From NCBI GenBank assembly GCA_963995505.1, contig OZ023183.1, forward strand, positions 16,364,671 to 16,428,670: a stretch of DNA of 64,000 nucleotides, read 5' to 3'. The notes under the pieces were generated by a model. The model saw only the letters and a program-made list of their open reading frames with translations, had not been told where the DNA came from and ran no database searches. The DNA comes from Hypericum androsaemum. Taxonomy: Eukaryota; Streptophyta; Magnoliopsida; Malpighiales; Hypericaceae. This document shows, piece after piece, positions 9,718 through 21,075 of this stretch. The position numbers and the translations under genes were made by a program. Each line of letters begins with the position of its first letter. The stretch's first letter is position 1.

Positions 9718-12700
9718 AGAGGGACGCAATGGCTACGAACAAAACCACCGAATCGTCTCCTCCTCAGGTCTCTATTACCTGTTATTTGATGCAATAATGT
9801 AGGTTTAAACAAGAGATTTAACGCTCCGTTTGTTTCGCCGGAAAATGTTTCCCACAAAATATACTCACCGCATCAAACGGTTTTTGCAACAGGCCGTTTG
9901 TTATTAGGCGAAACAAACGGAGCTTAGAGAAGCTGAGATGTGTTGTTTTAATTTGTTTCTTTGTGTAGGGAGAGGAATGTGTCGCTCCTTCAACGCCGCC
10001 GCCACCTCCGCCTCCGCCACCGCCCGAACTATCTCCGGAACACCTCAGCACTCGCGCTGGCAATACGGTGCGTTTCGTTGTCGTTGATGAACTTTGGACG
10101 GTTTTTTCTTTTGTTGTGTTTTTTCCGTTGTTGAATTAAATGAAGGTTGATTTGGCGGTTGCAGGTATTCAAGAGCGGTCCTCTGTTCATCTCTTCCAAA
10201 GGTGATCTCTCTCTCTCTCTCTATGCTTGTTCGGTACCTATGGGAAATCGACATTGTTTTGGGGATAGTTTGGGAGAACGGACTTAGTTTTTTTCGGTGA
10301 GATGATGATGTCGTCGGGAAAGAAAAACAATGTTGGCAATGGAAGGTTTGATATTATGGGAGAGCGGAAATGTGTGACAATGTTCCGCTCTTGTAATTGG
10401 TAAGAGGCTCGCGGTTGAGGAGTGTGATTAGTGTCTTCTTCTACCAATTTGTTAGGAAACATTTGTGGGGTAGCCTTTCTTGCTGTTCCAGGTTGTATAT
10501 TAGCTTTTGCATGCTCTTGTCGTAGTGCTCGAGTACAACTCGGCAGTTTGTTTGGTTCATGCGTGCTGCCGAGGTTGTTCGGTTCTGCCTAGAAAGTTCA
10601 GAGATGGAGCCCACACTATCATTAATCATTAGGATTTTCTATCTAATTGTGTTCCCTGCTTCTTTTTGTGCAGGAATTGGATGGACATCATGGAAGAAGA
10701 GGTGGTTCATTTTGACCAGAACTTCATTGGTTTTCTTTAGAAGTGATCCCGTAAGTTGTCTTACAGTCATTTTTCTGCTCTCTCTTTTTGGTCCTTGTTT
10801 AGGAAAGACTCTTTTTAATTCGTTTATTCCATGAATTTCAGAATGCTCTTCCTCAAAAAGGGACTGAAGTGAACTTGATACTTGGTGGTATTGATCTATA
10901 CAATTCAGGCAGGTTGGCTTGCTTATTACAGTTTGATTATTTTCATTTTTCGTTGCGGAAAGCTAGTACTGTTGCCATTTTACTGATCTTCTAGCACTCT
11001 GGTGCAAACTTTCCAGTGTGGTTGTCAAAGCAGATAAAAAGCTCCTGACTGTTCTCTTTCCCGATGGTCGCGCTTTCACTCTCAAGGTGGTCAGAGCTTC
11101 CTGCCTAATAACCTAGCTTGAAGACTTGCTTAACATGTTTATTTCTCGTGTAATGGATGTAAGGTCTGATTATTTAACCCACGATATGCCGAATTTGGGA
11201 AGTTCCAATCTAGAGTGATACTACCGATGCTTGAAAAATCCTAATTCTTACATCCGATTTTTTGGTATAATCTTACATTCGATTTGTGTTTTGGCATATT
11301 TATGATAGAACTTTTCCAATTCTTCCCGAGGCTGGCTAACATTTTTATTCGTTGTTTGACTTATTCTGACATTAGCAATGATATTGGCTCCTCAGGCTGA
11401 AACTTCAGATGATTTAAATGAGTGGAAGGATGCCCTTGAAAAAGCTCTAGCACAGGCACCGAGTGCTGCCCTTGCCATGTGGCAAAATGGTGTTCTAAAA
11501 AGCAAGAACGGGATAGATGGAGCTGATGGTTCATCAGAACAATGTAGGTTTACTTGTAATGTCTTCTTGGCATCCAGGGATAACATAGGTTTTAAAGTTT
11601 ATCAAGAATTAGTATGAGAATGACGTCTAAATGTCCGTCTTTTTCATCCATGCATTCTTCTATGTTCTTAATTTTGATTCAATTGGAGACAAAGTCCCAA
11701 GTGTTTTTCAAACTAGGAAACAAAGTGCTACTTGTTCTATCTTTTGAGTTTATTGTTACAAGATTGGGTTGCTGACGCTAAAACATGTGATACTGTAGTC
11801 AGCACAGTAGTGCTGTGTGAAGCTGGATATTAGACTTTCAAATTTCACATGCTTGAGGAAGATGCTAAAAATATTATAGATAAGTGCATTTTTCATGTGT
11901 TCTTGAAATGATTAAAGGTTATTCTTTTACACCTTTTCTTGCAGTGAAGGATAAGCAGCCTGCAAAGTCTATGGTCATTGGCAGACCAATTTTGCTTGCT
12001 TTGGAGGATGTTGACGGTTCTCCATCTTTCCTGGAAAAGGCTCTTAGGTTTATAGAAGACCACGGTGGGTTTCTCCTGGTTTTGTTAGTAGCCTTCATTT
12101 TCTGTTCTCCTTAAACTCATGCTCTTCGATATAAGGTTGAATGCAAGATTAGGTTACTTGCTCACTTGCATCTGCTGAATGAGAATGATACTTTCTTATT
12201 CTGATGAACTCGTTGTTACTTCTGTCACATGATTTGATGTATTAGGTTCACTTTGTTCTTTCTACTTCATTTTATTTTTTCTTGCTTCCAAGGTCCCTTG
12301 AATTTTCTGTTTTTCATGTGTCACTAATAGCATTTATCTCTGTTGCTCGGGGAACTGTTTCTTACGCAAAATTCTGCTTGTATGAAAACATTTAACAGGA
12401 GTTAAGGCGGAAGGCATCTTACGTCAGGCTGCTGATGTGGATGAAGTTGAGCGTCGAATTCGGGATTATGAACAAGGTTTGTTATTGTAAGACTTTATAT
12501 TTAGATCAATTATTTAGTTTGAAGGCGATGTTCTAAACTTACAACTATTGTGCCTACTTTTCTTTCTTCCCAGAGAATTAGAAACTAAATATTAATGTCT
12601 TATTAATTTTTCTTGTAAATTTATTGCCCAAAATGAACTTCAGAAAAGAGAGTGAATCTGTAATAATCTGTCTCTACAAACTATTTCCTGGTAGTGTCTC

Positions 12701-15700
12701 ACTAGAAGATTTTATTTCCTTTACACTATACCCTTGTAGATTCTCAATCTATTCTTGACATCCAGGAAAATCAGAGTTCTCCCAGGACGAGGATGGGCAT
12801 GTAATTGGTGATTGTGTAAAGGTATTCTCTATTTCTTTCTCTTTCTTTCTTTCTTTACTAGTCTATTAGCTATCTCCCACATGCATTATTTTATGGACGA
12901 TGCATCATGTTATGGAAGTATTATCGAATCATTGATGTCCCTCTTCCTATTTTTCAGTATTTTCTACGGGAGTTACCATCTTCCCCAGTCCCTGCATCAT
13001 GTTGCAAGGCATTACTTGAAGCATTTCGTAAGTTTATAGTAGTAGTCCACTTTGTTTGTGCATTTATTTTCTTTTACATTTCTTTGTTGCCTGTGAATTA
13101 TATGAATGACAGAATTTTGTAGGCAGCTCGATAGTTTCGCTTGTTGATTTACAAAAAAATTCACCATTTCTGCGCAACACTTCGCAGGCATCAAAGTCTT
13201 TTCCATGGTCATCCGCAGTTTAATTTATTCTTCTCTTTGTTTGCACCTTTTTGTGAAATAGGCTTCCTAGCATCATTCCTCGCAAGTTGCGTCACGTTCT
13301 TTATTCACTCGTGCGTACCTGCTTGGTTGTAAATTGTAATGATGTCGATTTGTTCCTGCGCTAGCTGTGAGCTTATTTAGCCTGTACTGCTTATGATTTC
13401 ATTGAAAATGATAATGCGATGGAACACATGAGCTTCCATTTCATTTGTTTTCCGGAATTGATAACAGCTGCAACTAATGACAATATTTCATTTGTTCAGC
13501 TCTAGTTTTTATTCCAGTAGAGGTGCAACCCAATGGGTACTTGTTAAGTTAATGATGTGATTGAGGATGAATCTAGTAAAAGATCAAGGTACCATAAGAT
13601 GGGTCACAGATTGTGAGGAATTATTTTGGTGTGGCTTTAATGCATCTGCAACTAAATATCCTACTACCTAATTTGAGGCCACTTTTCTTGGCCTAGCTTT
13701 TCTAGACTGTTCTGGACTTGATGGTGAAAGTTATTCTAATGCATTGCGCTTGTACTTTTCATTGAACATAAGTCCTTTTGCTTTTTAGGAACTGATCGCA
13801 GCAGTAGAGTCAATGCCATGCGGACGGCAATATGTGAAACATTTCCAGAACCAAATCGTCGGTTATTGCAGAGGTGGTTCACTCAATAAATTCTCTACTG
13901 CCTAGAGGATACTGCATATCTCAACATCTTATAAGATTTTGTTGAATATTGTAATTGCTGATTTTCCGACAGCTCCTTTTCCGGTTGTCATTTCACTGCT
14001 GGCCAACTTTGGTATGCCAACTACTACTAGTGTTGAAAAACTAACATTTTCCAGTACATGGGTTGACTCTTTTGCATTGACAAAAGTTACTGCTTGCAGT
14101 AGCATTGATGTTTGGAAAGGATGGTTCTGCATATTTCCGTGTCATCAATGTTCAATACTATACCACATGCGTGTAGTCTTCAACATGTTTGAGACTGAAA
14201 TGTAGCTAAAAAAAAATGGTTTGCCATCTGCTGTTGTTATCCACAAAACGTTATTTTTCTATGTAGAATACTTATGATGATGCAAACTGTGGCTTCTCAA
14301 CAAGCTGTAAACAGAATGAGCACTTCGGCAGTGGCAGCTTGCATGGCACCTCTTCTTCTTCGTCCTCTGCTAAGTGGTGAATGTGAAATAGCTGCTACCG
14401 GTATTGATGTAGGTGGTGACGGTTCCATGCAACTACTGCAAGCTGCAGCTGCAGCTAATCATGCACAGGCAATTGTTATAACGTTACTAGAACAGTACGA
14501 GACTATATTCAGTGTAAGTTGTTCCTCTTATTCATCAGGATTAACTTCTTATTTGAAATTGCCTGTTTAGATTTTGAAACAACTTGGTGCTTGCAAGTAT
14601 GCAGCATAAGCAAAAAAATGATTCCCCCGTCATATTTTTTAATATGATACAGACAATGAGCTGAAGCATCATACTCTAAGATTTATCCTTTTGATTGTTC
14701 TTATTGATTTCTTTTGTTTACTCGCATCTGCAAATAACTAAGCTTAATGTTCGCAGGAAGGTACCATGACCCCTGGACTATATTCTGATTCAGAAGAAGG
14801 TGAAAGTGAGGATGAGGAGGTCACAGATGATGATGATGATGATGGTGAGTCCTATGAAGATGATGAACACGACGATGGAAGTGAAGAATCTGAGTCTTAT
14901 ACGGAAGATGATCTAGAAAATGCATCAAGTGAGAACTGCAGCGGGAGTGATGGCTCTTACGAAGATGATCAAACTGATGATAAGGTACTCCATACTGCAT
15001 TCTGTTACTTGACTGGTGTATTTTTCATATTTATGAAAAAGATGCAAATATAGCCCATTTATATTTGGTTCCGCTGCATCATGTATGCAGGGTAGTGACA
15101 GTCGTACTTCTAGTTCAAAGTCTCTCGAGGAACATGTTCCTGAAGTCAAACCCCAGTCGCCTTCCATCCCGGTTAAAGCCGTACTACCTCCAAAGGATGA
15201 CCCACAAATTAGTACTAATGTTCCAGATCAGAGTAGCGAAAGCTCAGAACCTGGGACAAGTGAGGGTAATGAACTGGAAGGAGACTCATCTTCGGATATA
15301 ACTAAGGAGGGTAAGCTGACAGACAGCAAACCCTCTGCTTGCATCAGACGGTCCACAACTAGAGTAAATGGAAGCAGGAACACTGTTTGGGGACGTACGT
15401 CGGTGAGTATATCCTCAACAATGCAAGATTCTTGTCTATTGGTCATTCTTTCCCATGACATTTTGTTTAGAATTTTCCCCATTTCTCTTCAACTTTACAA
15501 ATTATTTCCCCATCATTGTACTCTCTATCAATGTTAATTTGAGCTTAACCAGTGTTCTTTATCTTTTTCTATCAAAAATTTGGCTTCGTCTCAGGCAAAG
15601 AAGAACCTTTCCATGGAGTCGATTGATTTTGTTGTCGATGACGAGGAGTAAGTGTTGCATCTGTTATTTGCAGTGTTTCTTTAGTAAGTATATTTTTTTA

Positions 15701-18476
15701 CACTTTCAGGTTTAGAATCCTGGTCCCAGATTCCAAACCCAATTCACCACTTCAGCTAGGCCTCGAGGACTACTTAGCAATATTATGTTTGTTACATATG
15801 CTGTTTATGCTTGTGGAGTTCTGCTAGCAATATGTTATAAAAAATTGTTGTGCTAGCAATATGCTGCTCCACAAGAACACTTCTTTTTGGTCAGTTATTT
15901 CCAAATCCGAGCTTGTCCTGTGTTTCTTGGGTTGGGTACATAAAGTCCTGAAATCTGAAGAGTCTTGCAGAAATCCAACTCAATTTATGGTTGTGAAATG
16001 CGCGAGTCCTTGCCTGTTAAGTAAAGTCGCTTAATTGCTTTACGTTCTTTAAGCCATAGTAATTACCAGCTATACCTGCACAACATGAATGTATGGTTGG
16101 CGTAGTCATTCGTATGCTTTCTTGTTTTGGCGATTAACTGTAATTACTGTTTTCCTTCTATTCTACCGTTGATTTGCTTTTTCTGGAAAATATGATCGTT
16201 GTTGATTTGCTTTTTCTGGAAAATATGATTGTTGTTGATTTGCTTTTTCTGGAAAATATGATTGTTCCATATGTTTGCAGACTCGAGATACAGAAGCTAG
16301 AGGCTGTCAAATTCGATTTACAAAACAAAATTTCAGAAGAGGTAAGGAATGCAAATAATTTGTCTTCCATTTGATTACCGACAAACTTTTATGATTGCAC
16401 AGAGGTCACGTTGTCTCTTGTAGGTCAAAGGCAATGCAGTACTGCTAGACAACTTGGAACAAAGAAAGAAGGCCTTGCATGAACGCCGACTGGCACTCGA
16501 GAAAGATGTGCGTTCCCCTTGGAATGTTGTCTCTTCAATTCTTACCATTCTTAAGAGGCCTCCATTTCTCAGCTGTCTCTATCCTATGACATGGCTTGTC
16601 GGAACTGAAAAGGCATTCTGTTTCTGTTTATAGTTCATAAATCAGTGTTTTGAAGTATGGTGATTGTTTTATCTCTGTTCCCGAAACCCTTGTGAAATAT
16701 GCGCACCCCCCTGTGTTGGAATCATGTTTTTTCAACATACCTGTATAGTTTGAATGCTAGAAATGCTAATGTCCGTTGCATGTTAGTTTTTAACTTGATG
16801 ATCTTGGATGACTTTTTGGCTTTAATCTGGAAATTACGACTGAGAGGTATTAATCACGTTTACAGGTTTCCAGACTAAAGGATCAACTGCAGGCGGAGAG
16901 GAATAAGAGGGCAGCTCTGGAAGCCTGCCTGAGCACATCTAGGGAACGCTTGCCAGCTTCAGTTGTTACTAATAAGAAGGCAAAGTTCATTGCTTCTCTT
17001 GACTAAGATAAGTTTTCTTGATCATTTGCATTCTCATTGTTCTCAACCGTGCTGCAGTTAAAGAAGGACCTTGAAGAAATAACTCGAGCTGAGGTGGATG
17101 TTGCGGAACACGGTTGATGGACTAAGTGATGAGTTAAATCATCAACATCAAGAAAGAAAAGATCTTTCCACGCAAGGGTCATGTGAGCAAATTACGTAAG
17201 CCCTTGGACAGTTAAAGAGTTGTTTCTCCTGTTACGTATAAATGTTTACTCGTATTGTGCAAACCTATCTTGATGCACACAGTAAAGAAAAAGGACGAAT
17301 CTGGATTGCAGCCTAACATTAAAGTTGATGCAGGAGGGATAGACAGAAGGATAACGAAGACCATTCCGCGTTGCAATTTCAAGGAAGTTCTACAGATAAG
17401 GTAATTCCAGTTGGCACTACTAGATGCAATTTTATTTGTAGAAGAAAGAAACCAACTGTTCTAATTCACTAACGCCAGTACCGGTGTACTATTTCTGCGA
17501 ATAACAGAGTCTGGAATAGGCTATGACCTAGGCGTGCGAAGGGGATTGGTGAATGTACAACTAGTGTCTTACAAAAGCTAGTGAAGCCAATTTGCAGTAG
17601 TTTTTGTGGATCCAGCAGTTCTTTTCCATCTAATGAAAATCTTCCCGTGTTGTTCGAGGATGAAAACCACTCTAATGAAGGTATTCTGGTGTGGCAGGAT
17701 TCTCCCAGGAACGGAGTAGAAAATGTCTATATCAAAAACCCCGAACCAGACTCTAGCAAAGGCAAACATGGACATCGGAAGCACACACATGATGCCTCCC
17801 ACAGTAGCAACTCCAAGTCTACTGCTACCAATTCCGCCAATTCGAAGGCCGAGGTATGCTACCGAATTGTGTATGTCGTGTCTGCATAGCATCCGGAAAA
17901 GGCAATCCTTCATGGTCACATTGTGTTGGCGATGAGTTCTTCAAAATGGATGTGAATCCGTTTGCTATTATGGTTACCAAGTCCGAGGGCTTTTTGCTTA
18001 TTCTAAGATTGCCTCTATGAGGTCACTGTTACAGATCATACATAATGTTCTTTTCTTGTGGTTGCATTGCATGCACAAAGGGAGGGAATTCCACATCGTT
18101 AGCTCTGTCAAAGTTGTCGAGCACTCTTAACTTTCTGAAGGAACGGCGTAGTCAGCATTCAAATGAACTTGAGAATCTGGACAAAAGCAAAAGTCACGGC
18201 CGGTCTAGCCCTCATCCGAGCCCTCTTCCGGTAGAAGGATCGGACACCCGCCACTCGCACCAAAGCACCGAGTCTCGTTTTGCAACAAGTCTGGGGAAAG
18301 GCAGAGGTTCGGAGAGTCCACACCAACAGGAAGATGCAGAAAAAGGACAGCCTCTGCACAACTTGGAGAAAAATAGACAACCAGACAGCCGAGTGCTTCA
18401 GGATGTTAGTGAACAGAAACCAGACAGCCACAATCCTGCAGTTCTTGACAGAGGAAAATCCGAAGGCCACGTATGA
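9714..18476 (+). CDS. REN1: PH-domain Rho GTPase-activating protein (REN1/PHGAP type), C-terminal frameshift
   Basis: Stimulates GTP hydrolysis by ROP GTPases. Arabidopsis REN1 restrains ROP1 at the pollen-tube tip. Exons with agreeing phases: 9714-9767, 9969-10067, 10165-10201, 10674-10750, 10842-10912, 11017-11086, 11396-11543, 11945-12064, 12399-12476, 12766-12821, 12958-13027, 13789-13873, 14267-14513, 14757-14984, 15091-15402, 15595-15647, 16281-16341, 16424-16507, 16866-16979, 17058-17195, 17334-17400, 17542 or 17578-17853, 18081-18476. A proline run is followed by PH (~52-155, GWTSWKKRWFIL) and RhoGAP (~190-375). The arginine finger is R234 in AEGILRQAA. An acidic tract (~405-480) and a coiled coil follow; a second coiled-coil motif, STLNFLKERRSQ, lies near the end. 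Exon 19 appears to use a GC donor (AAG|GCAAAG). In exon 20 the frame shifts near 17109 and stops at 17115-17117 (about 707 residues), although every later exon stays in register. Confidence 0.88.
9821..9923. mobile_element. 103-bp foldback MITE in REN1 intron 1
   Basis: The arms GCTCCGTTTGTTTCGCC and GGCGAAACAAACGGAGC are perfect 17-base inverted repeats, and TTA lies on both sides (9818-9820, 9924-9926). The TTA target and small size suggest a Harbinger/Tourist-type MITE. It fills about half of the 201-bp intron. Confidence 0.75.
16168..16266 (+). repeat. Three 33-bp tandem repeats before a splice acceptor
   Basis: GTTGATTTGCTTTTTCTGG followed by AAAATATGATYGTT, three times with a 33-bp period (units near 16171, 16204 and 16237). 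The array ends about 14 bases before the acceptor of exon 17 (16281). It falls in the branch-point and polypyrimidine region of a GTPase-activating-protein intron, and the unit itself supplies pyrimidine-rich stretches. Confidence 0.9.
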
Positions 18477-18906
18477 TACAACCGGACAAAGGTAAAGGAT
18501 CAGGTAGCAAGATTCGATCAACGCCTCGGACCAAGTCCAGATGATAGATAAGCTTCTCGATACGGTACCCTATCTCCTACATAGCTACAATTTTTATTGC
18601 CTGATCATTACTGGCCAGGCAGAGGAAACCATCATAATATATATATATATATATATAGTATAGGCCCCTGCAAATTAAGATCATCTTTTTGGTTGGCCTA
18701 GGATCGGATCGGATCGGATCTGTCCTGACCTTTTTTTTTTAAATATTTGGTTGCTCAATTTATCTCCAATTTTGTTCAGAAATTCTGTATGATTAGATAT
18801 AAATAATGTCAATAGTTTTCATTGAATAGCAAATCGAACTCAGTCGCAAACAATTAGAACTAAAACTCACTCACGATCCTCTTAATCATCGTCATCATCA
18901 TCAGTA
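18477..18906. other. Convergent intergenic spacer
   Basis: 430 bp between the stop codons of the REN1-like gene (+) and the carrier gene (-). It holds an (AT)n microsatellite (18636-18657) and three GGATC units (CGGATCGGATCGGATC near 18705). Both genes must end transcription here, so overlapping 3' UTRs are likely. No clear terminator motif can be assigned. Confidence 0.5.
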
Positions 18907-19875
18907 CTAAAAATCCTTGAGCAACTTCTTAACCTGCTCAAGAGTAACGAACAAAACGACCGTAAAAGGCCCCTGCCTATATATAGTAGGCACGAAGCCC
19001 TTGTAAAGAGCCAACGCCCCCTCCGCCCTAACCGTCTTCACCGCGCAATCCAGCGCCCCCTTGTACGGCGCCTCCGCCCCGCCCTCCGCGGCCCTCATGT
19101 TCATCACCCTCGTCTTCACCACGTCCACGGGGTTCGACGCCACGGCAGCCACGAACCCCGCCGCGAAGCTCGCCGCCACGTGCGTCCCGATCCCGTCCCC
19201 CGCGACGCCGCTTCCCACGATCGCCTCCTTCGCCTGGTCGTACGTCGCCAGCTGCGACGCCGTCACGATCATCGCCCGGTTCACCGTGAGGGCGGAGCCG
19301 CGCCACAGGCTGGCGACCCCCTCCTGCCGGGCCATTCGGAGGATGGCGTCGCCGACGCCGTTGTAGTTCCGGCGGAGGTGCCCCGGGAGGCGCCCGTCCG
19401 CCTGCATCCGGACCATGGCCACGTCGGCGGGGTTTCCTACGGCGGCGCCGATCCCGCCGGCGACGAGGCCGGCGGCGATCTTCTTGGAGAGCGGGAGGGA
19501 GGAGGTCCCCGGGTCGGCCCACTTGGTCTTCAAGACATCGTATAGACCCATCCTGGTGGTGGAGTAGAGCGACTGCCGGAGGACGGTGGCCGAGATCCCG
19601 GAGAACATCGCCCGGACCCCCTCCGTCTGGACGATCTTCATCCCGACGGCGAGCGGGCCCACCCGAGGAGCCGCAGCGGAATGAACAACATTCCGGTGAA
19701 GCACCGCGGTGGCGGAGGAGGAGTTGAAGGCGAAGGCGGGGCGGAGATTAGGGTTAGGGTTAGGAAGCGACTCCCCTTGGAGTTGCATTCTGACCTTAAT
19801 AAGGTCAAGAGGGTGGGTGGAGCAGCCAGCCACAATAGAGGCAATCCCGCCTTCAACAAAGCCCTTGACTCCCAT
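18907..19875 (-). CDS. DIC2: Mitochondrial dicarboxylate carrier (DIC/UCP5 type)
   Basis: 322 residues in one exon, the usual length and intronless form of plant DIC proteins. These inner-membrane carriers exchange malate, oxaloacetate, succinate and related dicarboxylates with phosphate or sulfate. Three repeats each carry a carrier signature PxDxxxxR: PLDLIKVRMQ (P22), PADVAMVRMQADG and PVDVVKTRVMNM. The starting string MGVKGFVEGGIAS and the end VLFVTLEQVKKLL match the DIC subgroup rather than UCP1. The gene is much more GC-rich than its surroundings, reaching long runs of C/G third positions. A TATA box lies ~250 bp upstream (20126-20133). It is convergent with the REN1-like gene, and in Arabidopsis DIC2 and REN1 are also neighbours. 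DIC1 or DIC3 assignment cannot be excluded from sequence alone; the symbol relies partly on position. Confidence 0.93.
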   Translation of the reverse strand: MGVKGFVEGGIASIVAGCSTHPLDLIKVRMQLQGESLPNPNPNLRPAFAFNSSSATAVLHRNVVHSAAAPRVGPLAVGMKIVQTEGVRAMFSGISATVLRQSLYSTTRMGLYDVLKTKWADPGTSSLPLSKKIAAGLVAGGIGAAVGNPADVAMVRMQADGRLPGHLRRNYNGVGDAILRMARQEGVASLWRGSALTVNRAMIVTASQLATYDQAKEAIVGSGVAGDGIGTHVAASFAAGFVAAVASNPVDVVKTRVMNMRAAEGGAEAPYKGALDCAVKTVRAEGALALYKGFVPTIYRQGPFTVVLFVTLEQVKKLLKDF

Positions 19876-19921
19876 TGTTGTAGTTGTTGCTTGTTAGACA
19901 AGTAAAAGAATAAAGTGAATA

Positions 19922-19930
19922 GGGGGGGGG
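19922..19930. repeat. G9 run in the carrier 5' leader
   Basis: A short G homopolymer followed by TTAGGGTT, ~47 bases upstream of the carrier start codon. The transcript strand reads C9 there. Confidence 0.7.
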
Positions 19931-20125
19931 TTAGGGTTAAGAAGACCAGTTAGGGGAGAGGTCGCTGGAGACGAGGAGGTGGGAGTGGAGGGAGAAGGCA
20001 ATGGAGGAAGAGTGGGGGACTTTTGGCCTCTGAGACATAAGCTGTTTTTTGTTTTTGTTTTTGTTTTTGTTTGTTTAGGGCAATGAAATGTTGGAATGAG
20101 GGTTAAGGGAAGGAGAGGCGCTAGG

Positions 20126-20133
20126 TATTTATA
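20126..20133 (-). promoter_or_regulatory. TATA box of the carrier gene
   Basis: TATAAATA on the - strand, in the context CAATATAAATACC, 250 bp upstream of the start codon at 19875. This leaves room for a leader of ~210-220 bases. It is the only good TATA match in the region. Confidence 0.6.
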
Positions 20134-20722
20134 TTGTACCAGCCGCGGAAATAATTAATCAAAATATCAAAATAGGAGAGAGAGAGGAAATGAGACGCGT
20201 TTTGACTGTTTAGTACGAGGGTGTTAAGGTGCGGTCCATTTAGGAAGGAGATGATGGGATGGGAAATGTTATTACTTTTTCCTAATTTGATTTGTCGAGT
20301 AAGAGCTCCCCCGGTTGTTGACGCTGGCTTTTACTTTAGGTGGTATCTGATTTCAATTTTGCCTTCGAATTTGTCCGTTTTTCTCCGCTGGAAGTCCCCC
20401 TTCCCCCTCGCGCTCTCTCTCTCTCTCTCTCTGTTCTCATTGCGACTGTCTCCAACTTTCCAGGAGCTTCGTAGCTATAGCACCTTACACATTGCAGTCC
20501 AGCTATTTCCTGTTTTCAGTTTTCTTGTTTGTTTGCATTCCGACTATTATTAATCACTTCAACTGGAACAACTTAAAGTTATTCTAAATTAATCAAAAAT
20601 TCTCCGGTTCGAATTTAAAAGAATGAAGTCGTCTTTACTATTTGTCGGGAGAACTTTCTCTTCTTCAAAAATCATACACAATTTAGAATAAAATTAGTCA
20701 GTTTGATGAGTGATTGAATACT
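20134..20722. other. Intergenic, upstream of the carrier gene
   Basis: Contains a CT microsatellite (~20412-20432) and no supportable gene. The 110-codon open frame there shows no recognisable protein features. Confidence 0.4.
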
Positions 20723-21075
20723 TGTTAGAGCAGCGGAAGCACTTTCTACAGGCCCATATACAACAATAGAGAGATAGGAGAATAATAGGAATACTGAGGA
20801 TACGCGATATATGTGGTTCGGTCAACTGACCTACTCTACGGGGGTGTAGACGATCTTCACTATGATATGGAGTATAACAGATACATAGACTATGGCGAGG
20901 CTACCCACCTCAAGGCCTTCTCCCTTTGCTTATACTACTAGAACCATTACTTTAGCCTAAGGAACTTCTTAACATTGCCCTCCTATTTATAGGAGACTAA
21001 CCCTAGAGTTTTTTTCTAATTAGAATCTTATTACATTAGGCAATAACTAAATAGGATGTTGAGACATTCCCAACA
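20723..21075 (-). repeat. 3' LTR of the non-coding retroelement
   Basis: 353 bp, TGTTAGAG...CCCAACA on the + strand. It aligns along its length with 22643-22978. Confidence 0.85.

Noticed and set aside
19028..19522. 164-codon Arg/Gly-rich frame on the - strand
   Set aside because: An out-of-frame shadow of the GC-rich dicarboxylate carrier gene.
19749..19766. Telomere-like TTAGGGTTAGGG string in the carrier gene
   Set aside because: It is coding sequence (NPNPN on the - strand) and only about two and a half units long; plant telomeres use TTTAGGG in long arrays.
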